A stretch of DNA of 5,233 bases, taken from an uncultured Lachnospiraceae bacterium (lineage in GTDB: Bacteria; Bacillota; Clostridia; Lachnospirales; Lachnospiraceae). Under the pieces are notes generated by a model that saw only the letters and a program-made list of their open reading frames with translations, ran no database searches and was not told the origin of the DNA. The stretch covers positions 1-5,233 of the forward strand of contig CANRMO010000172.1 in NCBI GenBank assembly GCA_947631755.1, in the 5' to 3' direction. Below, in pieces: positions 1-5,233 of the stretch. Within the stretch, counting starts at the first letter, position 1. Each line of letters opens with the position of its first letter. The translations under genes were made by a program, and so were the position numbers.

Positions 1-350
1 CGGCAGACGGACAGATTCTCGGCAAGCCGGCTGACCGGGAGGAAGCGTGCCGGATGATCTCGTTGCTCCAGGGGAGAAGCCATATGGTGTATACGGGTGT
101 GACACTTGTGGCCTGCAAGGGCAAAGAGAGGGAGATCACAACATTTTCAGAGGGGACAGAGGTTCATGTCGCCCCCATGAGTGAGGATGAGATCGATGCC
201 TACATAGATACCCCGGAGCCCTATGACAAGGCCGGAGCATATGGCATCCAGGGCATTTTTGCCAGACACATCCGGGGGATTGAGGGGGATTATTTTAATG
301 TTGTGGGACTGCCGCTCCACCGCCTGTACCGGGAGCTGGCAAAATTTTAG
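1..350 (+). CDS. maf: Maf-family nucleoside triphosphate pyrophosphatase, C-terminal part (5' end outside window)
   Basis: This is the C-terminal 115 or so residues of a Maf protein, a cytoplasmic house-cleaning enzyme that hydrolyses non-canonical or surplus nucleoside triphosphates to the monophosphate and pyrophosphate. The reading frame is open to the left edge (first full codon at base 3) and ends in TAG at 348-350. Seen in the sequence: GQILGKPADREEA followed by GRSHMVYTGV, then the hallmark DKAGAYGIQG, and GDYFNVVGLPL near the end; these match the family in order and spacing. Family proteins are about 190 residues, so roughly 75 residues, including the catalytic Asp region, lie upstream. 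The ATG at 54 is internal and is not the start. The KAGAYGIQG form resembles the YhdE type (dTTP/UTP pyrophosphatase) rather than the YceF type (7-methyl-GTP), which is an inference from remembered family differences. The sensor gene begins only 21 bases downstream, so read-through is likely. Confidence 0.93.
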   Translation, partial: ADGQILGKPADREEACRMISLLQGRSHMVYTGVTLVACKGKEREITTFSEGTEVHVAPMSEDEIDAYIDTPEPYDKAGAYGIQGIFARHIRGIEGDYFNVVGLPLHRLYRELAKF

Positions 351-357
351 ATGTTAT

Positions 358-363
358 GGGGAG
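358..363 (+). promoter_or_regulatory. Ribosome binding site of the Cache/HD-GYP gene
   Basis: GGGGAG lies 8 bases before the ATG at 372, in the 21-base gap after the maf stop codon. The strength and spacing support 372 as the true start. No terminator is visible in the gap. Confidence 0.7.
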
Positions 364-371
364 AAGTGTGA

Positions 372-1904
372 ATGGGACGATCGGAAAAACGCCAGTATAT
401 TTTTACTGTCATTATTACACTGATCGCTTTGATTGGGGTGGTGACATATAATCTTGTCACCTTTTATTCGAATGCGGTATCGGATATGCTCACCATAGGA
501 AAGAGCAGTCTTGCCCAGGAGAGGGAGCAGCTCGACGGCTATCTGACGAAAGGCATGGATGTCCTCCAGGTCACGGCGATAACAGTTGAGTATATGATGC
601 AGAACGGTGAATCGCCAGAGCGCATTGAGGCATTTTTAAACGAGGAATCCGAGCGGTATATGGACGATATCGATGTCAATTTTACGGGGGTTTACGGCTA
701 TTTTCAGGGAAGATTCCTGGATGGGAGCGGATGGGAGCCGGACGCGGACTACGTGCCTCGGGAGAGGGAGTGGTACATAGCGGCGGAGGAGGCAAAAGGC
801 AAGCCCACAATCGTCTCTCCCTATCTGGATGAAAAGACGGGGACGATCATGATATCAGTGAGCCAGCTTCTCTATGATGGGGAGAGTGTGATCTCTTTTG
901 ATATTGTTCTGGATCAGATTCAGGTCATCACAAAGAACATCAAGCTGGGCGGGATGGGATACGGTTTTGTCATGGACCGTGCGGGATTGGTAGTTGCCCA
1001 CTCAGATGCGGAAGAGAGGGGGAAGAATTACAGGGAGGGGAGCGAAGAGAGCACTCTGTTTAATCAGGTTTATACAAATGAAAAAGAGACGTTCCGCGCA
1101 AAGCTGCAGGGTGAGGACTGCACGGTATTCACCGACACAGTCATGAATGACTGGTATGTGGTAATGATTGTCAGCAATACAAAATTATATCATGATATAA
1201 GAATTGTTCTTTTGCAAAATATCACAATCTGTCTGATCGTTTTTGGCCTGATTGTCTGGTTTCTGACACTGGCATTTCGCAAGATCGGGGTTTCCATGAG
1301 AAATGCGGAAGAGAGCAGACAGAATCTTGAGACAATGAATGTCACCATTATGCGCACGATTGCCCGGACCATTGACGCAAAGGACAAATACACAAACGGA
1401 CATTCGAGAAGAGTGGCTAAATATGCGGGAGAGCTCGCGAAGAGACTGGGAAAGAGCCGCCAGGAACAAAAAGACATTTACTATGCGGCACTTTTGCATG
1501 ACGTGGGCAAGATACACATTCCCGATGCGATCATAAATAAGCCGGCCCGGCTGACGGATGAGGAGTTCTCTTACATCAAGCTCCATCCGGTGATCGGATA
1601 TTACATTTTGCGGGATATCAAGGGGAATGCCATGATCCCCCAGGGTGCGAAATGGCACCACGAGCGCTTTGACGGAAATGGCTATCCCAACGGGCTCGCA
1701 GGGGAGAACATACCGGAGGTAGCCAGGATTATCGGTGTGGCGGACGCCTATGACGCCATGACATCCAACCGGAGTTACCGCCAGGTCATGTCCCAGGCAA
1801 GGGTGAGAGAGGAGATCGAGAAGGGACGGGGCACACAGTTCGACCCGGAGATTGCGGACGTCATGCTGGGTATGATCGACGATGCGGCAGAAAAACAATC
1901 TTGA
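372..1904 (+). CDS. Membrane dCache sensor with HD-GYP cyclic-di-GMP phosphodiesterase domain
   Basis: This 510-residue protein is predicted to sense an extracellular ligand and hydrolyse cyclic-di-GMP inside the cell. In order: a short basic N-terminus, a membrane segment at about 9-29, an extracellular double-Cache domain at about 30-275, a second membrane segment at about 278-301, a linker of only about 20 residues with no HAMP domain, and an HD-GYP domain from about 322 to 500. The HD-GYP metal and catalytic residues all appear intact: H344 (in NGHSRRV), H376-D377 with K380 (HDVGKI), H405, H429-H430, G437-Y438-P439 (DGNGYP) and D458 (VADAYDAM). Phosphodiesterase activity giving pGpG or GMP is therefore likely from family knowledge. 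In the Cache domain Y127, R132, W134, Y135 and D177 match the amino-acid-binding pattern of dCache receptors such as PctA, so an amino acid ligand is inferred. The next gene overlaps its last 23 bases. The exact ligand is unknown. Confidence 0.93.
   Translation: MGRSEKRQYIFTVIITLIALIGVVTYNLVTFYSNAVSDMLTIGKSSLAQEREQLDGYLTKGMDVLQVTAITVEYMMQNGESPERIEAFLNEESERYMDDIDVNFTGVYGYFQGRFLDGSGWEPDADYVPREREWYIAAEEAKGKPTIVSPYLDEKTGTIMISVSQLLYDGESVISFDIVLDQIQVITKNIKLGGMGYGFVMDRAGLVVAHSDAEERGKNYREGSEESTLFNQVYTNEKETFRAKLQGEDCTVFTDTVMNDWYVVMIVSNTKLYHDIRIVLLQNITICLIVFGLIVWFLTLAFRKIGVSMRNAEESRQNLETMNVTIMRTIARTIDAKDKYTNGHSRRVAKYAGELAKRLGKSRQEQKDIYYAALLHDVGKIHIPDAIINKPARLTDEEFSYIKLHPVIGYYILRDIKGNAMIPQGAKWHHERFDGNGYPNGLAGENIPEVARIIGVADAYDAMTSNRSYRQVMSQARVREEIEKGRGTQFDPEIADVMLGMIDDAAEKQS
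440..461. repeat. Small perfect inverted repeat within the sensor gene
   Basis: GGTGACA (440-446) and TGTCACC (455-461) are perfect reverse complements separated by 8 bases, and the loop contains TATAAT (447-452). It lies inside the codons for the first membrane segment of the Cache/HD-GYP protein. No suitably spaced -35 element was found. A 7-base repeat with a short loop is expected by chance once or more in a window this size, so function is doubtful. Confidence 0.3.
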
Positions 1905-2274
1905 GAGCAATATACTGGCAGTGGACGATGATATGGTGATTCTCAATATGATTGAGTACATATTGAAAAAAGAGCCGGGTTACAACGTCCGCAAAGTGTC
2001 GGCAGGTGAGGAGGCTTTGAGGATTGTCAGGGAGGACCCGGTGGATCTGGTCTTTCTCGATGTGCAGATGCCGGGGAAGGATGGTTTTGAGGTATATGAG
2101 GAAATCCGCAAGATATCCGATGTCCCCATTGTTTTTCTGGCGGAGGATAAGAGCATAGACGCCATCGACAGAGCCAGCGCCCTTGAGATCGAGGACTATC
2201 TGGTGAAGCCGTTTATGCCCCAGGCGCTTTTAGAGATTGTCCACACTGCCCTGCAGGAGAAACTGGATATATAA
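1882..2274 (+). CDS. Stand-alone CheY-like response regulator receiver protein
   Basis: A 130-residue single-domain receiver with no output domain. Seen: the acidic pocket D15-D16 in ILAVDDD, the phospho-acceptor D60 in LVFLDVQMPG, and K109 in DYLVKPF. The position normally held by the switch Thr/Ser after strand 4 is A87 (PIVFLAED), and the usual GADDY before the lysine reads EIEDY. The protein can probably still be phosphorylated, but its conformational switching may be altered; that is inference from CheY biology. The ATG at 1882 is the only in-frame Met ahead of the domain, because a TGA lies at 1873-1875 in this frame. It overlaps the HD-GYP gene by 23 bases and has only a weak, distant GGG, so translational coupling to the upstream gene is likely. 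It may carry a signal to or from the HD-GYP protein or a histidine kinase encoded elsewhere; no kinase is in the window. Confidence 0.92.
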   Translation: MRQKNNLESNILAVDDDMVILNMIEYILKKEPGYNVRKVSAGEEALRIVREDPVDLVFLDVQMPGKDGFEVYEEIRKISDVPIVFLAEDKSIDAIDRASALEIEDYLVKPFMPQALLEIVHTALQEKLDI

Positions 2275-2279
2275 TGAAA

Positions 2280-2308
2280 TTGAAAAAAAGCGCGCAATGT
2301 GGTATTCT
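2280..2308 (+). promoter_or_regulatory. Candidate sigma-A-type promoter for iorAB
   Basis: TTGAAA (2280-2285, 5 of 6 to the -35 consensus) and TATTCT (2303-2308, 4 of 6 to the -10 consensus) are separated by exactly 17 bases. TGG directly before the -10 gives an extended TGn element. Initiation would fall near 2315, leaving a leader of about 30 bases with the Shine-Dalgarno site at 2333-2338. The site begins 6 bases after the receiver stop codon. This is a prediction from pattern only. Confidence 0.4.
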
Positions 2309-2332
2309 GGTGGAAATGGCAAAAGAAAATGG

Positions 2333-2338
2333 AAAGGA
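2333..2338 (+). promoter_or_regulatory. Ribosome binding site that decides the iorA start
   Basis: AAAGGA lies 7 bases before the ATG at 2346. The competing ATG at 2274 has AGGAGA (2255-2260) at 13 bases, which is long. The site at 2333, together with the family N-terminus beginning at MKQLMLGNKA, favours 2346 as the start. Confidence 0.65.
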
Positions 2339-2345
2339 TATTACT

Positions 2346-4088
2346 ATGAAACAACTGATGTTGGGCAATAAAGCCCTTGCGAGAGGACTGTACGAGGCGG
2401 GGTGCAGCGTTGTGTCCAGCTATCCCGGGACACCGAGTACAGAAGTAACAGAAGAGGCCGCTAAGTATGAGGAGATATACTGTGAGTGGGCCCCGAATGA
2501 AAAAGTGGCCATGGAGGTTGCCTTTGGTGCGTCCCTGGCGGGAAAACGGAGTTTTTGCGGCATGAAGCATGTCGGGCTGAATGTCGCGGCAGATCCCCTT
2601 TTTACCTGTTCTTATACAGGAGTGAACGGTGGAATGGTGATCTGTGTGGCGGATGACCCGGGTATGCACTCCTCACAGAATGAACAGGATTCGCGCCACC
2701 ACGCGGCCGCATCCAAGGTTCCGATGCTGGAACCGGCGGATTCTATGGAGGCATATGAATTTGCGAAGAGAGCATTTGAACTCTCGGAGGAATTTGACAC
2801 GCCGGTCATAATCAAAATGTGTACAAGGATCGCCCATTCCCAGAGTATTGTGGAAGAGGGCGAGCGGTCAGTGCCGGAGAGGATTCCCTATGAAAAAAAT
2901 ATCGGCAAATATGTGATGATGCCGGCCAATGCCATCCGGCGGCACCCGGTTGTGGAGGAGCGCATCCGGAAACTGACGGAATACGCGGATACCTGCGAGT
3001 TTAACCGCGTGGAGATGGGCGGCACAGAGCTGGGGATCATTACCTCTTCTACATGTTACCAGTATGTGAAGGAAGTGTTTGGGGAAAAGGCAAGTATTTT
3101 GAAACTTGGTATGGTCTATCCGCTGCCGGAAAAAAAGATACTTGATTTTGCTGCCAGTGTGGATAAACTTGTTGTTGTGGAGGAACTGGATCCTGTCATT
3201 GAAAGTCACTGCAAAAAGCTGGGACTTGAGGTGACGGGAAAGGACATACTCCCTATGGAGGGCGAATATTCACAGAACCTGATCGCGGAGAAGCTTGGCA
3301 TAGAGGCTGCGCCGGTGAAAAGCCTCGGTGAGCCGCTCCCGGGACGGCCGCCGGTTATGTGTGCCGGGTGTCCGCACAGGGGTCTGTTCTATACATTATC
3401 AAAGCTAAACTGCACAGTCCTCGGGGATATCGGGTGCTATACACTCGGTGCCGTGGCGCCTCTTGGCGCAATGGAGATGACACTCTGTATGGGGGCTTCG
3501 GTCAGCTCGATCCACGGGTTTAACAAAGCGCTCGGTGAGGAGAGCGAGGGGAAGACAGTGGCAGTCATCGGTGACTCCACATTTGTACATTCCGGCATGA
3601 CAGGCCTTGCCAACATTGCCTATAATCAGAGCAATTCCACGGTGATCATACTGGACAATTCGATCACCGGAATGACCGGCCATCAGCAGAATCCGACGAC
3701 CGGGTACAATATAAAGGGAGAGCCGGCGGGAAAGATTGATCTTGAGAGTCTCTGCCGGGCCATGGGATTTGCGCGGGTTGCTGTTGTGGATCCCTATGAT
3801 CTGGAAGAGTGCGGCCGGGTCGTAGAAGAGGAGCTGGCGGCAAAGGAGCCCTCGGTCATCATTAGCCGGAGGCCCTGTGCCCTTCTCAAATATGTGAAAC
3901 CGAAAGCGCCCCTTCATGTGGACGAAGATAAATGTGTGGGCTGTAAATCCTGTATGCGTCTCGGCTGTCCGGCTATCAGCGTGAGAGAGGGAAAAGCAGT
4001 GATCGACAATACGCTCTGTGTCGGCTGCGGCGTCTGCCAGCAGCTGTGCAGGCTTGATGCATTGCAGCCGGGGGAGGTGCAGAAATGA
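2346..4088 (+). CDS. iorA: Indolepyruvate (arylpyruvate):ferredoxin oxidoreductase, alpha subunit
   Basis: This is the large catalytic subunit of the thiamine-diphosphate enzyme that decarboxylates aryl pyruvates (indolepyruvate, phenylpyruvate, 4-hydroxyphenylpyruvate) to aryl-acetyl-CoA while reducing ferredoxin. From ATG 2346 it is 580 residues, normal for bacterial IorA. Seen: the N-terminal pyrimidine-binding domain with SYPGTPSTEV (25-34) and WAPNEKVAMEVAFGAS; a central transketolase-C-like domain; the C339-x2-C342 motif in MCAGCPHRG; and the TPP/Mg motif G409-D410-S411 to D437-N438. The C-terminal double ferredoxin domain has cysteines 530, 533, 536, 541 and 558, 561, 564, 568 for two [4Fe-4S] clusters. 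The second set lacks the usual Pro after its last Cys (C568-R569). The frame also has an ATG at 2274 overlapping the receiver stop, which would add 24 residues; the family N-terminus and Shine-Dalgarno site favour 2346. It overlaps iorB by ATGA. Which aryl pyruvate is preferred cannot be told from sequence. Confidence 0.95.
   Translation: MKQLMLGNKALARGLYEAGCSVVSSYPGTPSTEVTEEAAKYEEIYCEWAPNEKVAMEVAFGASLAGKRSFCGMKHVGLNVAADPLFTCSYTGVNGGMVICVADDPGMHSSQNEQDSRHHAAASKVPMLEPADSMEAYEFAKRAFELSEEFDTPVIIKMCTRIAHSQSIVEEGERSVPERIPYEKNIGKYVMMPANAIRRHPVVEERIRKLTEYADTCEFNRVEMGGTELGIITSSTCYQYVKEVFGEKASILKLGMVYPLPEKKILDFAASVDKLVVVEELDPVIESHCKKLGLEVTGKDILPMEGEYSQNLIAEKLGIEAAPVKSLGEPLPGRPPVMCAGCPHRGLFYTLSKLNCTVLGDIGCYTLGAVAPLGAMEMTLCMGASVSSIHGFNKALGEESEGKTVAVIGDSTFVHSGMTGLANIAYNQSNSTVIILDNSITGMTGHQQNPTTGYNIKGEPAGKIDLESLCRAMGFARVAVVDPYDLEECGRVVEEELAAKEPSVIISRRPCALLKYVKPKAPLHVDEDKCVGCKSCMRLGCPAISVREGKAVIDNTLCVGCGVCQQLCRLDALQPGEVQK
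4071..4077 (+). promoter_or_regulatory. Ribosome binding site of iorB
   Basis: GGGGAGG, inside the last codons of iorA, lies 7 bases before the iorB ATG at 4085. It is a strong site, consistent with independent or coupled initiation and matched subunit production. Confidence 0.75.
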
Positions 4089-4651
4089 CAAAGAATATTA
4101 TGATCGTGGGTGTGGGAGGACAGGGATCCCTGCTCGCAAGCAAACTTCTGGGACATCTGCTCCTGTCTGAGGGATATGATGTCAAAGTATCTGAGGTACA
4201 CGGAATGAGCCAGCGGGGCGGCAGTGTTGTCACTTATGTGAGATTCGGTGAAAAGGTGTATTCGCCGATCATCGACAGGGGAGAGGCCGATTTTATCGTC
4301 TCCTTTGAAAAACTGGAGGCGGCCCGCTATGTGGAGTATTTAAAAGAGGGCGGGCGCATTGTGACCAACACACAGGAGATTGACCCCATGCCTGTCATTA
4401 CGGGGGCAGCAGCGTATCCAGAGGATCTGATTGGGAAACTGGAGGCCCTGGGAATCCAGGTGGACGCCATGGACTGCCTGAAACTGGCAGAGGAGGCCGG
4501 TTCTTCCAAGGCGGTAAATATCGTGTTGATGGGGCGGCTGTCCCTGTATTTCGATATCGCAGTGGAAAAGTGGCAGAAAGCGATTGAAGAGTGTGTCCCG
4601 GCGAAATTTAATGAATTAAACCAGCGGGCATTTCTGCTGGGGCGCAGGTAG
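4085..4651 (+). CDS. iorB: Indolepyruvate (arylpyruvate):ferredoxin oxidoreductase, beta subunit
   Basis: The 188-residue small subunit belongs to the pyruvate:ferredoxin oxidoreductase gamma-domain family and partners IorA in a cytoplasmic complex that probably binds coenzyme A. Seen: the N-terminal nucleotide-fold glycine motif GVGGQG (9-14), then SEVHGMSQRGG (36-46), the family signature, and VSFEKLEAARYVEYL. Length is typical for the short bacterial form. Its ATG overlaps the iorA TGA as ATGA (4085-4088), which implies coupled translation and equal subunit amounts. Downstream, 61 bases separate it from the PaaK-like gene with no convincing terminator, so the ligase is probably in the same transcript. 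No frameshift or missing motif is visible. Confidence 0.95.
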   Translation: MTKNIMIVGVGGQGSLLASKLLGHLLLSEGYDVKVSEVHGMSQRGGSVVTYVRFGEKVYSPIIDRGEADFIVSFEKLEAARYVEYLKEGGRIVTNTQEIDPMPVITGAAAYPEDLIGKLEALGIQVDAMDCLKLAEEAGSSKAVNIVLMGRLSLYFDIAVEKWQKAIEECVPAKFNELNQRAFLLGRR

Positions 4652-4702
4652 AGAGATACTTTTTGTGTCCCGATATGATATGGAATAATGAAAAACGATC
4701 AA

Positions 4703-4708
4703 GGGGGA
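4703..4708 (+). promoter_or_regulatory. Ribosome binding site of the PaaK-like gene
   Basis: GGGGGA lies 4 bases before the ATG at 4713; spacing is slightly short but the match is strong. It rules out the nearby ATG at 4688, which is in a different frame. Confidence 0.65.
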
Positions 4709-4712
4709 AATT

Positions 4713-5233
4713 ATGAAGAATTATTATCAGCCAGAGATGGAGACGATGCCGCTTGAAAAACTTCAGGCGCTGCAGAGTGAGAGACTGGTCAGCCAGGTGA
4801 AATATGTGTATGACAATGTTGCATTTTATCATGACAGAATGGATGAGGCAGGAGTGAAGCCGGAGGATATCGGGGGGATTGAGGATTTACATAAACTCCC
4901 GTTTATCACGAAAGATGATCTCCGTGACCAGTACCCTTACGGACTGCTTGCGGTTCCGCTCGCGGACTGCGTGCGCATCCAGTCCACGAGCGGGACGACG
5001 GGGCGGCGTGTTGTGGCATTTTATACCCAGGAGGATCTTGATATCTGGGAGGACTGCTGCGCCAGGGCTATCGTGGCAGCGGGCGGAACGAAAGAGGATG
5101 TATGCCATGTCTGTTACGGATACGGCCTCTTCACAGGAGGGCCGGGCCTGAATGGCGGTTCCCACAAAGTCGGCTGTCTGACACTCCCTATGTCGTCCGG
5201 AAATACGGAGCGCCAGTTCCAGTTTATGGAAGA
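4713..5233 (+). CDS. paaK: Phenylacetate-CoA ligase family enzyme, N-terminal part (3' end outside window)
   Basis: The frame from ATG 4713 stays open to the right edge (173 full codons); complete PaaK proteins are about 430 residues. This is an adenylate-forming enzyme that joins an arylacetate to coenzyme A using ATP, giving AMP and pyrophosphate. Seen: a PaaK-like N-terminus (LQSERLVSQVKYVYDNVAFY), LPFITKDDLRDQYPYGL, the ATP-binding P-loop STSGTTGRR (91-99), YGYGLFTGG (135-143) and the family SSGNTERQ near 161-168. The P-loop has R98-R99 where the well-known PaaK enzymes have Lys-Pro, a variant I think occurs in clostridial homologues. Placed right after iorAB, it probably acts on the same aryl-acetyl-CoA compounds, either making arylacetyl-CoA from free acid or running in reverse to recover energy; direction is inference. 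The AMP-binding C-terminal half is not visible. Confidence 0.93.
   Translation, partial: MKNYYQPEMETMPLEKLQALQSERLVSQVKYVYDNVAFYHDRMDEAGVKPEDIGGIEDLHKLPFITKDDLRDQYPYGLLAVPLADCVRIQSTSGTTGRRVVAFYTQEDLDIWEDCCARAIVAAGGTKEDVCHVCYGYGLFTGGPGLNGGSHKVGCLTLPMSSGNTERQFQFME

Noticed and set aside
54..350. Treating the ATG at 54 as the start of a short 98-residue gene
   Set aside because: Maf-family residues continue in frame upstream of it to the window edge (GQILGKPADREEA), so it is an internal Met of a truncated gene.
1168..1201. AT-rich stretch with TTGTCA and CATGAT resembling a promoter inside the sensor gene
   Set aside because: It is explained by the codons leading into the second membrane segment (Ile, Asn, Tyr, Leu), and the -10 match is poor.
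1185..1961. A 258-codon open frame on the - strand opposite the HD-GYP region
   Set aside because: It lies entirely antisense to a well-supported HD-GYP domain, and its product resembles no family I recognise. It is a codon-bias shadow.
3405..4091. A 228-codon open frame on the - strand opposite the TPP and ferredoxin parts of iorA
   Set aside because: It is antisense to conserved iorA motifs, and its His/Cys-rich translation has no recognisable domain.
4652..4712. Possible terminator or promoter between iorB and the PaaK-like gene
   Set aside because: CTGC/GCAG near the iorB end is only a 4-base stem and is well separated from the T-run at 4660-4664. TATGAT (4674-4679) and TGGAATAAT (4681-4689) resemble -10 elements but have no convincing -35 at the right spacing.
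4887..5165. Open frames on both strands at 4879-5165
   Set aside because: They overlap the PaaK-like coding frame, which contains the recognisable motifs and a good ribosome binding site and continues past the window edge.

Overview
The window looks like chromosomal DNA from an anaerobic Firmicute, most likely a gut Lachnospiraceae or related Clostridia. The reasons are the purine-rich Shine-Dalgarno sites, the moderate GC content, tightly packed same-strand genes, and an oxygen-sensitive ferredoxin-dependent 2-oxoacid oxidoreductase. The taxonomic call is an inference from gene content and style; no marker gene is present. All six supported genes are on the + strand, and coding density is very high.

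Layout: (1) bases 1-350 hold the C-terminal part of a Maf-family nucleotide pyrophosphatase cut by the left edge. (2) Bases 372-1904 encode a membrane sensor with an extracellular double-Cache domain and a cytoplasmic HD-GYP cyclic-di-GMP phosphodiesterase domain. (3) Bases 1882-2274 overlap it and encode a stand-alone CheY-like receiver. (4) Bases 2346-4088 encode IorA, the large subunit of indolepyruvate (arylpyruvate):ferredoxin oxidoreductase, and 4085-4651 encode IorB, its small subunit, with an ATGA overlap. (5) From 4713 to the right edge runs the N-terminal part of a phenylacetate-CoA ligase (PaaK) family enzyme; it has no stop in the window.

How they fit together: IorAB oxidatively decarboxylates aryl pyruvates (the transamination products of Trp, Phe and Tyr) to aryl-acetyl-CoA and reduces ferredoxin. 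A PaaK-like enzyme interconverts arylacetates and their CoA thioesters. Together they form a recognisable module for aromatic amino acid fermentation or arylacetate re-assimilation. The preceding sensor has residues matching the amino-acid-binding motif described for dCache receptors, so an amino acid signal feeding into cyclic-di-GMP turnover is plausible. The co-location with amino acid catabolism is suggestive but not proof. A candidate promoter just before iorA (2280-2308) suggests the catabolic genes can be transcribed independently of the signalling pair.

There is no RNA gene, mobile element, CRISPR array or convincing intrinsic terminator in the window, and no gene-free stretch longer than about 75 bases. 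The individual gene families are known. The points worth a second look are the amino-acid-binding signature in the HD-GYP sensor, the missing switch Thr/Ser in the receiver, and the sensor-receiver-ior-ligase arrangement.
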